DNA from: a virus
Direction: 5' to 3' (one strand)
IMG/VR virus record: IMGVR_UViG_3300036760_000107
Coordinates: 1 to 40,667 of that record
DNA length: 40,667 nucleotides
Part shown: piece after piece, positions 6,787 through 12,832 of the stretch
Position numbering within the stretch: position 1 is the stretch's first letter
Layout: each line of letters starts with the position of its first letter
The notes under the pieces: model-generated
Databases searched by the model: none
Told to the model about the DNA's origin: nothing
What the model saw: only the letters and a program-made list of their open reading frames with translations
Made by a program: the position numbers and the translations under genes

Positions 6787-7016
6787 ACTGCCTCCTCATG
6801 TTCGGCGAGCAGACCGCGCGCCTGCGATTCGGCGAGGGGAATTGCGCGGGTCATGATTGCGCGGCCTTGGCGAGGGCAGTCAATCTCAGCTTGCAACTGC
6901 CGAGCAAAATCAGCCCGCACGAAATCGGTGTCCAGATATCCGTTGACGGAACTCTTGACGCCGCGCAGGCGGATTTCATCTTCGACGGATACTGCTGCTT
7001 TCCGCTCGGTTGCCAT
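6783..7016 (-). CDS. First gene of leftward operon, hypothetical, 77 aa
   Basis: It starts at 7016 after GAAAGGGAAAAG, which places it about 30 bases downstream of the predicted promoter. The protein is charged and helical (MATERKAAVSVEDEIRLRGVKSS), with a C-terminal segment resembling the ends of other small phage early proteins. In-frame sequence upstream of 7016 is non-coding promoter region. No family recognised. Confidence 0.65.
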   Translation of the reverse strand: MATERKAAVSVEDEIRLRGVKSSVNGYLDTDFVRADFARQLQAEIDCPRQGRAIMTRAIPLAESQARGLLAEHEEAV

Positions 7017-7045
7017 CTTTTCCCTTTCTTCCGGATGATGTGTGC

Positions 7046-7073
7046 AATATAAGCCGCCTGCGCTGAAGTTCAA
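7046..7073 (-). promoter_or_regulatory. Predicted sigma70-type promoter of the leftward operon
   Basis: On the minus strand TTGAAC (7068-7073) and TATATT (7046-7051) are separated by 16 bases, 30 bases upstream of the first leftward gene. The -35 box lies within a short direct repeat (AAGTTC at 7066-7071 and 7076-7081), a possible operator. No equally good rightward promoter is visible in the same gap. Confidence 0.55.
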
Positions 7074-7144
7074 CCAAGTTCTATGAATGCTTGGATAAAT
7101 ACAGTCTATTGGCATTGCACGCCGCCATGTGGCAAGGTGAACTG

Positions 7145-7333
7145 ATGCGTGTATGGGTGATCGTCGGCACGGAAATCCGCAGAGCAGAGGCGCAGATCGT
7201 GGTCGGAAAGGCCATCGTGGACCCCGGCACGCCATACGAAAAGATCGTTTTCTCGCGCTGGTATCGGAGCAAAATCGACGCACAGGGCGCGCTGTCCGGC
7301 AGACGCCGGGTGCGCAAGAAGGGGACCGCATGA
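7145..7333 (+). CDS. Hypothetical protein, 62 aa
   Basis: A small beta-rich protein (MRVWVIVGTEIRRAEAQIVV) with a strongly basic tail (GRRRVRKKGTA), suggesting nucleic-acid contact. The start at 7145 follows AAGGTG. Its stop overlaps the methyltransferase start by four bases, so the two are likely co-translated. Function unknown. Confidence 0.6.
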   Translation: MRVWVIVGTEIRRAEAQIVVGKAIVDPGTPYEKIVFSRWYRSKIDAQGALSGRRRVRKKGTA

Positions 7334-8037
7334 CAGATCCATGGCGCGAGCGGCGGGAGATCGGCAACGCGGTGCTTTACTTGGGAGATTGCCTCGAAAT
7401 CCTGCCGACGCTGCCGAAAGTTGAGGCAGTGATTACTGATCCGCCGTATGGGACTCAGGATCTCGGTGGTGGCTACGGACGCAGGCAGTTGCATGATCCG
7501 GTTGGACGTGTAGGCGCACAAATTGCCAACGATACCGATTTGAAGGCGATTACGGTGGCTTTCCCACTTTGCCTTGCCTTGATACGGGACGGATGGGCGT
7601 TCGTGTTCTACGCGCCGCGTAGAACACCGCAATTCACCTTGGCTACGCAGATAGGTAATTGGTTTGGTGGTATCGTTTGGGATAAGGGCGCTCCAGGTCT
7701 TGGCTATCACATTCGCTACCAGCACGAGGATATTGCGGTTTTCAGAATTGGAGAACCACAACGGCCGAAAGACGCGCTTTTGTCCATCGTTCGCGGTGCG
7801 GCACCTTCGGACGATCATCCACATGAGAAACCACCCAAAATCATGCTTCCGTTGGTTGCGTGGGCAACAGATCGAGATGGGACTGTCCTCGACCCATTTA
7901 TGGGCAGCGGCACTACCGGCGTTGCCTGCATGAACCTTGGCAGGCGTTTCATCGGCATCGAGATCGAAGAGAAATATTTCCGCATCGCCTGCGAGCGCAT
8001 TGAGAACGCCCAACGGCAGGCGCGACTGTTCGCATGA
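7330..8037 (+). CDS. DNA methyltransferase, N6-adenine/N4-cytosine, beta class
   Basis: A 235-residue D12/N4_N6-type DNA modification methylase. The catalytic motif IV is TDPPYG at about 36-41. The AdoMet-binding motif I is DPFMGSGTTGVAC at about 188-200, near the C-terminus. Catalytic motif before AdoMet motif is the beta-class order. The target recognition region lies between them (about 42-180). No restriction enzyme is encoded nearby, so this is probably a solitary modification enzyme that protects phage DNA or tunes expression. The ATG at 7330 overlaps the preceding stop by four bases. DPPY cannot separate adenine from cytosine specificity with certainty. Confidence 0.92.
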   Translation: MTDPWRERREIGNAVLYLGDCLEILPTLPKVEAVITDPPYGTQDLGGGYGRRQLHDPVGRVGAQIANDTDLKAITVAFPLCLALIRDGWAFVFYAPRRTPQFTLATQIGNWFGGIVWDKGAPGLGYHIRYQHEDIAVFRIGEPQRPKDALLSIVRGAAPSDDHPHEKPPKIMLPLVAWATDRDGTVLDPFMGSGTTGVACMNLGRRFIGIEIEEKYFRIACERIENAQRQARLFA

Positions 8038-8075
8038 CCTGCCTCCTGCACCGCGGGCGGGCTTGACAGGGCAAT

Positions 8076-8309
8076 ATGACTGAGATCAATCCTGCGGACC
8101 TAGACGATCAAGAGGTTCTTTGCATCGCTGTCTGCTGGTCGGCCATGAAAGCGTTGCCGGACGAAGCGTTCGCGCGGGTTTGGAAATATCTTGGCGAGCG
8201 CAAGGCGGCTCGACTGAGAGACGGCGCCGAAACGATGGACGCTTTGCTGGGGCGTTTGCAAAAGGTCGTGGTGGAAGCGGAAACGCAGGCCCTTGACAAC
8301 GCGAAGTGA
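8076..8309 (+). CDS. Hypothetical helical protein, 77 aa
   Basis: An acidic-then-basic helical protein (NPADLDDQEVLCIAVCWSAM, later RLRDGAETMDALLGRL). A modest AGGGC lies before the ATG. It is the last gene before the regulatory gap 8310-8798. No family recognised. Confidence 0.6.
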   Translation: MTEINPADLDDQEVLCIAVCWSAMKALPDEAFARVWKYLGERKAARLRDGAETMDALLGRLQKVVVEAETQALDNAK

Positions 8310-8353
8310 CCTGATTTCGGACTTGACATAGTAAGCATTATAGTAATTTCAGT

Positions 8354-8389
8354 GGCTTATCATGGCTTACGGCGGCTTATCCATGCTTA
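8354..8389 (+). repeat. Four phased GGCTTA repeats (iteron- or operator-like)
   Basis: GGCTTA occurs at 8354, 8364 and 8374 and TGCTTA at 8384, spaced exactly 10 bp, so all four present the same face of the helix. An inverted TAAGC lies at 8332-8336. The block is flanked by an 11-bp direct repeat, TGACCTGATTT, at 8307-8317 and 8404-8414. It ends two bases before the predicted -35 box, the position expected for an activator or initiator protein array. Confidence 0.75.
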
Positions 8390-8390
8390 C

Positions 8391-8419
8391 TTGCATTTTC
8401 AGATGACCTGATTTATGAT
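8391..8419 (+). promoter_or_regulatory. Predicted sigma70-type promoter of the structured leader
   Basis: TTGCAT (8391-8396) and TATGAT (8414-8419) are separated by 17 bases. Transcription would start near 8426, six bases before the first long complementary segment. The phased repeats lie immediately upstream and one copy of the flanking TGACCTGATTT repeat lies in the spacer, so the promoter is probably controlled. Confidence 0.65.
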
Positions 8420-8425
8420 TTCAAT

Positions 8426-8570
8426 CGCTGACTGGAAACAGCGTTGTGAGAAACAAAGCCGCCTCGCATGGTGGCTGGATTTGCAGGAGAGTTGCCAAGC
8501 TTCTCACCTGCACAACGTCTCACAGCGTTGTTTCCAGCCCAGCCACCAGCCGAGGCGGCTTTTCTTTTCT
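8426..8570 (+). ncRNA. Candidate attenuator or small RNA with interleaved stems
   Basis: Segment A (8432-8451) is complementary to A' (8518-8537) over 20 positions; the only two non-Watson-Crick positions are G-U wobbles in the plus-strand RNA. Segment B (8455-8478) pairs with B' (8539-8562) at 22 of 24 positions, and TTTTCTTTT follows B', an intrinsic-terminator layout. A smaller hairpin (8482-8487 with 8507-8512) lies between. The order is A-B-A'-B', so both long helices cannot form in full together. A-A' would be the earlier-forming alternative and B-B' the terminator. On the minus strand the wobbles would be A-C mismatches, which fixes the sense as plus. Confidence 0.7.
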
Positions 8571-8798
8571 GGTGGCCTTCAGCCGCAAATCGGCGTTACA
8601 GACCGTTGCCGGCAGCTACGTTACATGCCGGATGAATTCCGGGCAATCGTGACCCATAGAACCCGGTGGGGTGACGGCGTTGACGCGCTGACGACTCCCA
8701 ACATGAGGGGTGCCAAGCACATCAAGTGCGTAACATCACCCCAATAAGGGTGGGCTATTCCTTGAATTCAAATTTCGCTCAAATTCGGAGGAAAAAGC
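8571..8798 (+). other. Downstream leader with further hairpins, no gene seen
   Basis: Between the U-rich tract and the next gene lie exact pairs 8609-8614 with 8626-8631 (CCGGCA/TGCCGG), 8639-8643 with 8662-8666 (CCGGG/CCCGG) and a longer-range 8668-8674 with 8736-8742 (GGGGTGA/TCACCCC). The last 50 bases are AT-richer and hold the ribosome binding site of the next gene. If the terminator is bypassed this would be the 5' untranslated region of 8799-9173. Confidence 0.45.
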
Positions 8799-9173
8799 AT
8801 GGTTTTGAGCCTCGTCAAGCCAGAGTTATCCACAGGCCCATCGTTCGACGAATTCTGGCGCACCTATCCGCGCAGGGTGGCTCGGCGACACGCTATCGAA
8901 ATGTGGGATAGATTGACCGACGCGGAACAGACCGCAGCGATGCGCACATTGCCGAGTCATCTGGCGTATTGGCAGGCACACGGACAACAGGCGTATTACC
9001 TGCCTCATCCTGGGACGTGGCTCCATGGCCGCCGCTGGGAGGACGAACTGCCCAAGAACGGCGCGACCGTGCGCATAGAGCGCAAATGCCCCTGCGGTCG
9101 TCCGCTCGACGAGCTGGGCTACACGCACACGAGCGCGGGGGATGTGTGCAATCCGTGCTTCGCAAGGAGGTAG
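8799..9173 (+). CDS. Replication-associated-type protein with zinc knuckles, 124 aa
   Basis: The segment FDEFWRTYPRRVARRHAIEMW at about 16-36, followed by LPHPGTWLHGRRWEDEL at about 68-84, is the pattern found in C-terminal parts of phage replication-initiation proteins and in stand-alone phage proteins beside them. The last 30 residues add CPCG and CNPC knuckles, likely a zinc site. A strong CGGAGGAAAAAGC precedes the ATG. It is the first gene after the structured leader. A replication role is inferred from family resemblance only. Confidence 0.65.
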   Translation: MVLSLVKPELSTGPSFDEFWRTYPRRVARRHAIEMWDRLTDAEQTAAMRTLPSHLAYWQAHGQQAYYLPHPGTWLHGRRWEDELPKNGATVRIERKCPCGRPLDELGYTHTSAGDVCNPCFARR

Positions 9174-9174
9174 T

Positions 9175-9345
9175 ATGGCGGAAGAAAATAGAGTGCCAAA
9201 TACCATTTCGGCGAAGGAAATCGCGCTGATTGTCTATCAACACATGGACGGCGGATGCGGGTGTCCGAGCCGCGAATATCAGAATGCATTCGCGGCGGTA
9301 AATGCTGTGCTGAAGCTCATTGGCGTGCCGATCATCAATGGGTAA
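9175..9345 (+). CDS. Hypothetical protein, 56 aa
   Basis: It starts at 9175 after AGGAGGT, one base past the previous stop. The protein has an amphipathic N-terminal half (ISAKEIALIVYQHMD), a GGCGCP turn and a C-terminal helix. No family recognised. Its last codons overlap the next gene by eight bases. Confidence 0.6.
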   Translation: MAEENRVPNTISAKEIALIVYQHMDGGCGCPSREYQNAFAAVNAVLKLIGVPIING

Positions 9346-9508
9346 CGAAATCAGCCTGGCAACGTGGCTCAAGGCAGAGCGCCATCGGCTGGCAGAGTTC
9401 GCCGAATTCTGGCGGCGCATGTCGGCAATCGAGCCGCACAAATATCCATCCAGGATGCCGCCCGGAGACTGGGACGAACAGCTCGCGGCGTTCGAGTACA
9501 ACCTATGA
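9338..9508 (+). CDS. Hypothetical helical protein, 56 aa
   Basis: A helical, Trp- and Arg-containing protein (TWLKAERHRLAEFAEFWRRM) ending in an acidic tail. The ATG at 9338 overlaps the preceding stop region, and its own stop overlaps the next ATG by four bases. Function unknown. Confidence 0.58.
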   Translation: MGNEISLATWLKAERHRLAEFAEFWRRMSAIEPHKYPSRMPPGDWDEQLAAFEYNL

Positions 9509-9855
9509 AACCGCAGACATTCTACAGCCTGGTGCGCGGGCTGGGCGAGGAGCATCCAGTGGCGACGCCTGGCTATCCGCTCACGCTGCCGAATCTTGAG
9601 GGCGTAGAGTTTACGATCGTGCGTCCGATTTCGTGGAGCGAGCAGACGTTGCCGGACCGATGGCAGGTAATCCATGTGCGCTCCGGCCTGCGTGTGATGT
9701 ACGGGCTCGGGCACGCCGCAACGCGGGTGAAGGCGCGCGAATCAGCAATGGCCGAACTGGAGCGCATCGGCAGCGCAAAAGGTTGGCCGGCCGTGCTGCG
9801 CAAGCTCAAGCGCGCGCGAAATGAGGCGATCATGGAGGCGCTCGGCCATGGCTGA
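9505..9855 (+). CDS. Hypothetical protein, 116 aa
   Basis: The N-terminal half is beta-rich (VEFTIVRPISWSEQ, DRWQVIHVRSGLRVMYGLG). The C-terminal half is one long basic helix ending in KRARNEAIMEALGHG. It is coupled on both sides. The overall look is of a small phage accessory protein. No family recognised. Confidence 0.62.
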   Translation: MKPQTFYSLVRGLGEEHPVATPGYPLTLPNLEGVEFTIVRPISWSEQTLPDRWQVIHVRSGLRVMYGLGHAATRVKARESAMAELERIGSAKGWPAVLRKLKRARNEAIMEALGHG

Positions 9856-10042
9856 CGGATGGCGCGAGATCGTTTCGAGCCCGTACACCGATGTGGGGGT
9901 GGACGGCAAGCTGATCTGGCGCGAGGCGCGCTTTACCGTAGTCTGCGAAAGTGGGGAGCCCGTCGCAAAACTTGAGACGGCGGGCGATGTGGCGATCGAA
10001 GCGAGCCGTAAATTGTTGTCCAACGCGAGGAGAAAACCATGA
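9848..10042 (+). CDS. Hypothetical protein, 64 aa
   Basis: Mostly beta-strand residues (WREIVSSPYTDVGVDGKLIW, EARFTVVCESGEPVAKL) with a basic C-terminus. The ATG at 9848 overlaps the upstream gene by eight bases and follows GGAGG nine bases upstream. It is coupled to the nuclease gene by four bases. Function unknown. Confidence 0.58.
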   Translation: MADGWREIVSSPYTDVGVDGKLIWREARFTVVCESGEPVAKLETAGDVAIEASRKLLSNARRKP

Positions 10043-10545
10043 CCGCCAACTGGACCCCGGAGCGCTTTGCTGCGTTGCAACAGGCGTTTCTCGACAAGAT
10101 GCGTGAGTCAGGTACCATCCGGACGCATCGCGCCAACGATGAGCCGCCGAAATTGGGCCGGCCGAAGGCTCAGGCGGGCGCTGTGGCCGCGAAACCGCCT
10201 CGCAGGCTACCCAAGGCTGCCCCGAAGCCCCGCATCCCGGAATCGGCCGTCCTGCGCGCCGTGGCGCAACTTCTCTCGGTCCACCCCCAGGTCGCCCTGC
10301 ACTGGCGGCAAAACACAGGCGCCACCAGGTTCGACGGCCGATTCGTGCGATTCGGCCACCCAGGGCTCTCGGACTACCTCGGGCTGTTGCAGGATGGCCG
10401 GCTGCTCGCAGTCGAGTGCAAGGCGAGTTACGGAAAACTGACACCAGAGCAAGCGACGTTCCTCGAAGCGGTGGCCAGCGCGGGCGGGTTCGCGTGGTGG
10501 GGTTCGGACGCGTCGGCTCTCAAGGCTGCGCTGGACGCGGCATGA
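10039..10545 (+). CDS. VRR-NUC domain nuclease, 168 aa
   Basis: The C-terminal 100 residues form a VRR-NUC (PD-(D/E)XK) domain. It shows an ESAVLRAVAQLL helix at about 68-79, WRQNTGATR, then GHPGLSDYLGL with the catalytic Asp at about 112, and the VECK motif at about 125-128, followed by LTPEQATFLEAVASAGG. In phages such proteins are thought to act as Holliday-junction or flap nucleases, resolving branched replication and recombination DNA. This fits the exonuclease/ERF pair encoded leftward. The N-terminal 60 residues are a basic Ala/Pro/Lys-rich linker, probably DNA-binding. Confidence 0.88.
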   Translation: MTANWTPERFAALQQAFLDKMRESGTIRTHRANDEPPKLGRPKAQAGAVAAKPPRRLPKAAPKPRIPESAVLRAVAQLLSVHPQVALHWRQNTGATRFDGRFVRFGHPGLSDYLGLLQDGRLLAVECKASYGKLTPEQATFLEAVASAGGFAWWGSDASALKAALDAA

Positions 10546-10712
10546 GGAGGATCCGCAGCAAAGCCTATGCGGCTCGGCTCCGGCGCAGGGTATGTCGGCT
10601 ACGGATTAGGGCGACGGAGGAAGAGCGTAACTTGCGGATATATTACGCCGAGCGGCTGCGCGCTCTGGCGCGATACAACGCCCGCCGGCTACGGGCGAGC
10701 GGGTTTCGGTAG
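10542..10712 (+). CDS. Arginine-rich basic protein, 56 aa
   Basis: More than a quarter of the residues are arginine (RRIRSKAYAARLRRRVCRL and similar). It would be highly basic and probably bind nucleic acid. The ATG overlaps the nuclease stop by four bases. Its 3' end runs 24 bases into the convergent gene 10689-10865, and a CGCCCG/CGGGCG hairpin (10679-10684 with 10692-10697) lies at its end. No family recognised. Confidence 0.5.
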   Translation: MRRIRSKAYAARLRRRVCRLRIRATEEERNLRIYYAERLRALARYNARRLRASGFR

Positions 10713-10865
10713 GCGGATCGCCCGCCCGCAAGCCGGGCAGACCTTGCGCGTGAGCGCCCGGTAGAGCCCAGCCGGGGATTTCATGCCTGCCACCTGCGCC
10801 GCCTGGTATGGGATCGCGTCCGGGTGCTGGCGCAGGTAGAGCAGCGCTTCGGCGAGCTTTGTCAT
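10689..10865 (-). CDS. Small DNA-binding-like protein with C-terminal Cys pair, 58 aa
   Basis: Residues 1-40 look like a helix-turn-helix (LRQHPDAIPYQAAQVAGMKS, then GLYRALTR), followed by CPACGR near the end. The start at 10865 overlaps the preceding stop by four bases. It is the last gene of the second leftward block, convergent with the rightward block. A regulatory role is only a guess. Confidence 0.58.
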   Translation of the reverse strand: MTKLAEALLYLRQHPDAIPYQAAQVAGMKSPAGLYRALTRKVCPACGRAIRLPKPARP

Positions 10866-11143
10866 GCCGGCGTTACAAGCAGATCGGCGAGCAGCGCGTC
10901 GGCGATATCCGAGCGCAGCTTGCTGATTTCCCATCCGCCGACCGATGCGATGGGGAACGGGTTCCCGGTGCAACAATCGGCCAACATCCCCAATTTACCG
11001 ACCTGAGCGCCGCGACGATAGACGGGCGTGAACGGCGATTGCCACCGGCCGAGGGTGTAGCCGTGATCCCTAGCGATCCGGACCCATACCGCGCGGGTAG
11101 CATCGCGTGCGGCGCACTGCTTGCGCCATTCCTGATTTGTCAT
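10862..11143 (-). CDS. Hypothetical protein, 93 aa
   Basis: It begins MTNQEWRKQCAARDATRAVW and continues with a beta-like middle (YTLGRWQSPFTPVYRRGAQV) containing a CC pair. The ATG at 11143 overlaps the preceding stop (ATGA). In-frame sequence upstream is antisense to the preceding small gene and is rejected. Function unknown. Confidence 0.58.
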   Translation of the reverse strand: MTNQEWRKQCAARDATRAVWVRIARDHGYTLGRWQSPFTPVYRRGAQVGKLGMLADCCTGNPFPIASVGGWEISKLRSDIADALLADLLVTPA

Positions 11144-11310
11144 CGCAGCACCACCGGCGCCCACGCGCTGAAGATCGGCTGCCAAACCGCGAGCAGCCCC
11201 GAGGCGAGCGCGATCCACAGCACGCCCCGGCCGACGACGTAATCGGCACGGTCCGAGACTGCGGCCGCGCGGCGAAGCTGGTAGCGCGCCCAGTCGTGGG
11301 TTACGCTCAT
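11140..11310 (-). CDS. Single-pass membrane protein, 56 aa
   Basis: ATG at 11310, stop at 11140-11142. A hydrophilic N-terminus (MSVTHDWARYQLRRAA) is followed by one hydrophobic helix (GVLWIALASGLLAVWQPIF) and a short tail. It overlaps both neighbours by four bases. It probably sits in the inner membrane. Function unknown. Confidence 0.58.
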   Translation of the reverse strand: MSVTHDWARYQLRRAAAVSDRADYVVGRGVLWIALASGLLAVWQPIFSAWAPVVLR

Positions 11311-11765
11311 CGCGGCACCCTCGGATAATGCTGCCGCGCGATGTCAGCATAATCGCGCTGCACTTTTGCTATCGCGGCGGAGGCGGCCTCGGCGGCGGCG
11401 GCGGAGGCGTCGGCGGCGGCGGCAAAGGCGGCGGCGGCGGCGGCGGCGGAGCGCACATTTGCGAGCGTCACGCCATCGTCGCCGCGAGCCCACGCTTCCG
11501 CAGTCTCGATCGCCCGCAGGGGCCGCGACTCGCCCGCACGTACATGCGGCAGCGCGAGCCGCGCGCAAGCGCATGCAGCCAACACCAGCGTCCGGCGGGC
11601 ATCGCTGCCGGACTCACCGGCGTATTTGCCCACGTGGAAAAGCATCCAGTTGCCGCGCTCGCACGTGCGCCATGCGGTTTCAGCGTCCGGCTGCGTGCGC
11701 AACCACGCGAGTGCGTCGGCGCAGGGTCGGTATGGCAGCGCATCGGACCAGTGAGCGGCGCTCAT
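11307..11765 (-). CDS. Conserved phage-type hypothetical with poly-Ala tail, 152 aa
   Basis: The N-terminal ADALAWLRTQPDAETAWRTC followed by ERGNWMLFHVGKY is a motif I recognise from uncharacterised phage proteins. The C-terminal third is low-complexity alanine (AAAAAAFAAAADASAAAAEA), encoded by GCC/GCG repeats, so the opposite strand reads as a false glycine-rich frame. The start at 11765 follows GGTGGGGAC and overlaps the preceding stop by four bases. Function unknown. Confidence 0.65.
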   Translation of the reverse strand: MSAAHWSDALPYRPCADALAWLRTQPDAETAWRTCERGNWMLFHVGKYAGESGSDARRTLVLAACACARLALPHVRAGESRPLRAIETAEAWARGDDGVTLANVRSAAAAAAAFAAAADASAAAAEAASAAIAKVQRDYADIARQHYPRVPR

Positions 11766-11941
11766 GTCCCCACCTTCGCCAGCGCGGCACGGCGTAGTTT
11801 TTCGGCGTCTATGCGATGTAATTTGTCCCACAATGAAATCCGCGTTTTTCCGTGCGACAAATCAGGATGCAGGGTAAGTGCGATTTCCGCGCGCAGGCGC
11901 CGCAACTCTGCAAGAGACAGTTTACGATAACGAGTATTCAT
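11762..11941 (-). CDS. Small basic helical protein, 59 aa
   Basis: MNTRYRKLSLAELRRLRAEI opens a protein rich in Arg, Lys and Leu, ending RRAALAKVGT. The ATG at 11941 follows GAGAGGACC. The stop overlaps the next start by four bases. The last codons resemble the end of the upstream gene's original frame (ALAKV). Function unknown. Confidence 0.6.
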   Translation of the reverse strand: MNTRYRKLSLAELRRLRAEIALTLHPDLSHGKTRISLWDKLHRIDAEKLRRAALAKVGT

Positions 11942-11950
11942 ACGGTCCTC

Positions 11951-12262
11951 TCATGCACCTTCGCCAGCGCGGCGCGGGCTTCTCGACCGGCGAACGGATG
12001 CGGCCAGCGTTGAATTCACCTTCGCCAGCGCGGCGCGGGCTTCTCTCGCGCGACGGCTGTAAACGTCTGGATTGATAACATTTGCTGCTGCCATTTCCAA
12101 CATGTTCGCAGCACCGGACAGCGCCGCCGCGAGTTCGTCACGTTGGGCTCGCAGGGCGTCAACCTCATCCTGCGTCTCGCGCGCCTGAAGACTCGGCCGT
12201 GCTGCCTGAGCGGCAGTCTGCCCGCCGTAGGCTCTCGTGTTTTCGTCTTGGGTCGGTTTCAT
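11951..12262 (-). CDS. Coiled-coil-like hypothetical, 103 aa, altered C-terminus
   Basis: A helical protein with a coiled-coil segment (TQDEVDALRAQRDELAAALS) after a Gln/Ala-rich N-terminus. AAAGGGAAACC precedes the ATG. The C-terminus after ALAKV (STLAASVRRSRSPRRAGEGA) looks like out-of-frame sequence. The 29-bp repeat at 12017-12045 recurs at 11956-11984 in another frame. Without the 61-bp offset the frame would end ALAKVHERTV with an ATGA overlap to the next gene. Confidence 0.62.
   Translation of the reverse strand: MKPTQDENTRAYGGQTAAQAARPSLQARETQDEVDALRAQRDELAAALSGAANMLEMAAANVINPDVYSRRAREARAALAKVNSTLAASVRRSRSPRRAGEGA
11956..12045. repeat. Exact 29-bp direct repeat pair
   Basis: A 29-bp sequence beginning CACCTTCGCCAGCGCGGC is present at 11956-11984 and 12017-12045, 61 bp apart. 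A shorter copy of its first 18 bases lies at about 11771-11788 near the start of another gene. The offset is not a multiple of three, so the repeat shifts the frame of the gene it lies in. Confidence 0.9.
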
Positions 12263-12283
12263 GGTTTCCCTTTCTCGGTTATC

Positions 12284-12323
12284 TGCCGAATCGGCATTTT
12301 CTGGCGCGCTGTCACCGCGCCAG
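12284..12323. other. Two adjacent hairpins between genes
   Basis: In the 77-base gap between two leftward genes, TGCCGA-A-TCGGCA (12284-12296) is a palindrome. CTGGCGCG (12301-12308) pairs exactly with CGCGCCAG (12316-12323) around a seven-base loop. No U-run follows on the minus strand, so a processing site, attenuator or partial terminator is more likely than a simple terminator. Confidence 0.5.
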
Positions 12324-12339
12324 GAATGCGGATTCAGAC

Positions 12340-12567
12340 TCAGTAGTTTTTCATCGCTTTGCGCGCTGCCTGCTCATCACATCCGAGCATCAGCATCACA
12401 TACGTGAGTCGGGCCGCCGCGTCGCGCGCGACGACATCCGACATTTCCCGCATGCGAGCAGCGTGTTCCGGGCTCCCGATTTGCGCATCGTATGCGCGCT
12501 GCACTTTTACCTGTTCGTTGCTCGAACGCTCATTGAAAAACGGTGAACCCATCGCTTGCACTCTCAT
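12340..12567 (-). CDS. Hypothetical helical protein, 75 aa
   Basis: It begins MRVQAMGSPFFNERSSNEQV and continues as helices (AARMREMSDVVARDAAARLT). A good AAGGAGAAGATC precedes the ATG at 12567. A CCGGG-N5-CCCGG hairpin lies just upstream of that binding site (about 12589-12603) and could affect its access. No family recognised. Confidence 0.62.
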   Translation of the reverse strand: MRVQAMGSPFFNERSSNEQVKVQRAYDAQIGSPEHAARMREMSDVVARDAAARLTYVMLMLGCDEQAARKAMKNY

Positions 12568-12648
12568 GATCTTCTCCTTTTCTCACCGGGAGCCGCCCGG
12601 CCGGAACCTGCTGCCCGATACGCCGCTCGCGGCGCACGGGGCGGCGGG

Positions 12649-12768
12649 CTAGATAATAATGCTGCGTGTGCGCAAAAATTGGCGCGCGGCGGATCTCCCG
12701 TAGGTACGCCTGATCAGACGCAGTGTCTGCGCGAGAATCCACCTGTTCGGATTGTGATCGTAGGTCAT
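12649..12768 (-). CDS. First gene of second leftward block, basic, 39 aa
   Basis: ATG at 12768 after GGGAGACTGAA; stop TAG at 12649-12651. The peptide (MTYDHNPNRWILAQTLRLIR, then RTYGRSAARQF) is basic and helical. It is the first reading frame after the dyad-overlapped promoter. The length is short but the binding site and position support it. The 81 bases after it are GC-rich with a GCCG-CTCG-CGGC hairpin and no gene. Confidence 0.5.
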   Translation of the reverse strand: MTYDHNPNRWILAQTLRLIRRTYGRSAARQFLRTRSIII

Positions 12769-12802
12769 TTCAGTCTCCCGTTCGTTTGCCCTGCTCCATT
12801 AC

Positions 12803-12832
12803 AGTATGTGCTTTTTCTAAGGCACATACCAA
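12803..12832 (-). promoter_or_regulatory. Dyad operator overlapping a leftward promoter
   Basis: GTATGTGC (12804-12811) and GCACATAC (12822-12829) form an exact 8-bp inverted repeat with a 10-bp spacer. On the minus strand it sits between a -35-like TTGGTA (12827-12832) and a -10-like CATACT (12803-12808), 18 bases apart, upstream of the gene starting at 12768. This is the geometry of a repressor operator. The promoter boxes are individually weak. Confidence 0.45.

Noticed and set aside
8323-8346. TTGACA at 8323 with TATAGT as a promoter
   Set aside because: The spacing is only 10 bases; the TTGCAT/TATGAT pair 60 bases downstream has correct spacing.
8354-8389. Short repeats as a CRISPR array
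   Set aside because: Units are six bases with four-base spacers; there are no unique spacers and no cas genes.
10039-10545. Integrase or RusA-type resolvase
   Set aside because: The VRR-NUC motifs (D, then ECK) fit; no tyrosine or serine recombinase motifs appear here or elsewhere in the window, and no attachment site was found.
11328-11930. Glycine-rich plus-strand open frame
   Set aside because: It is the antisense of the poly-alanine segment in 11307-11765 and has no start signals.
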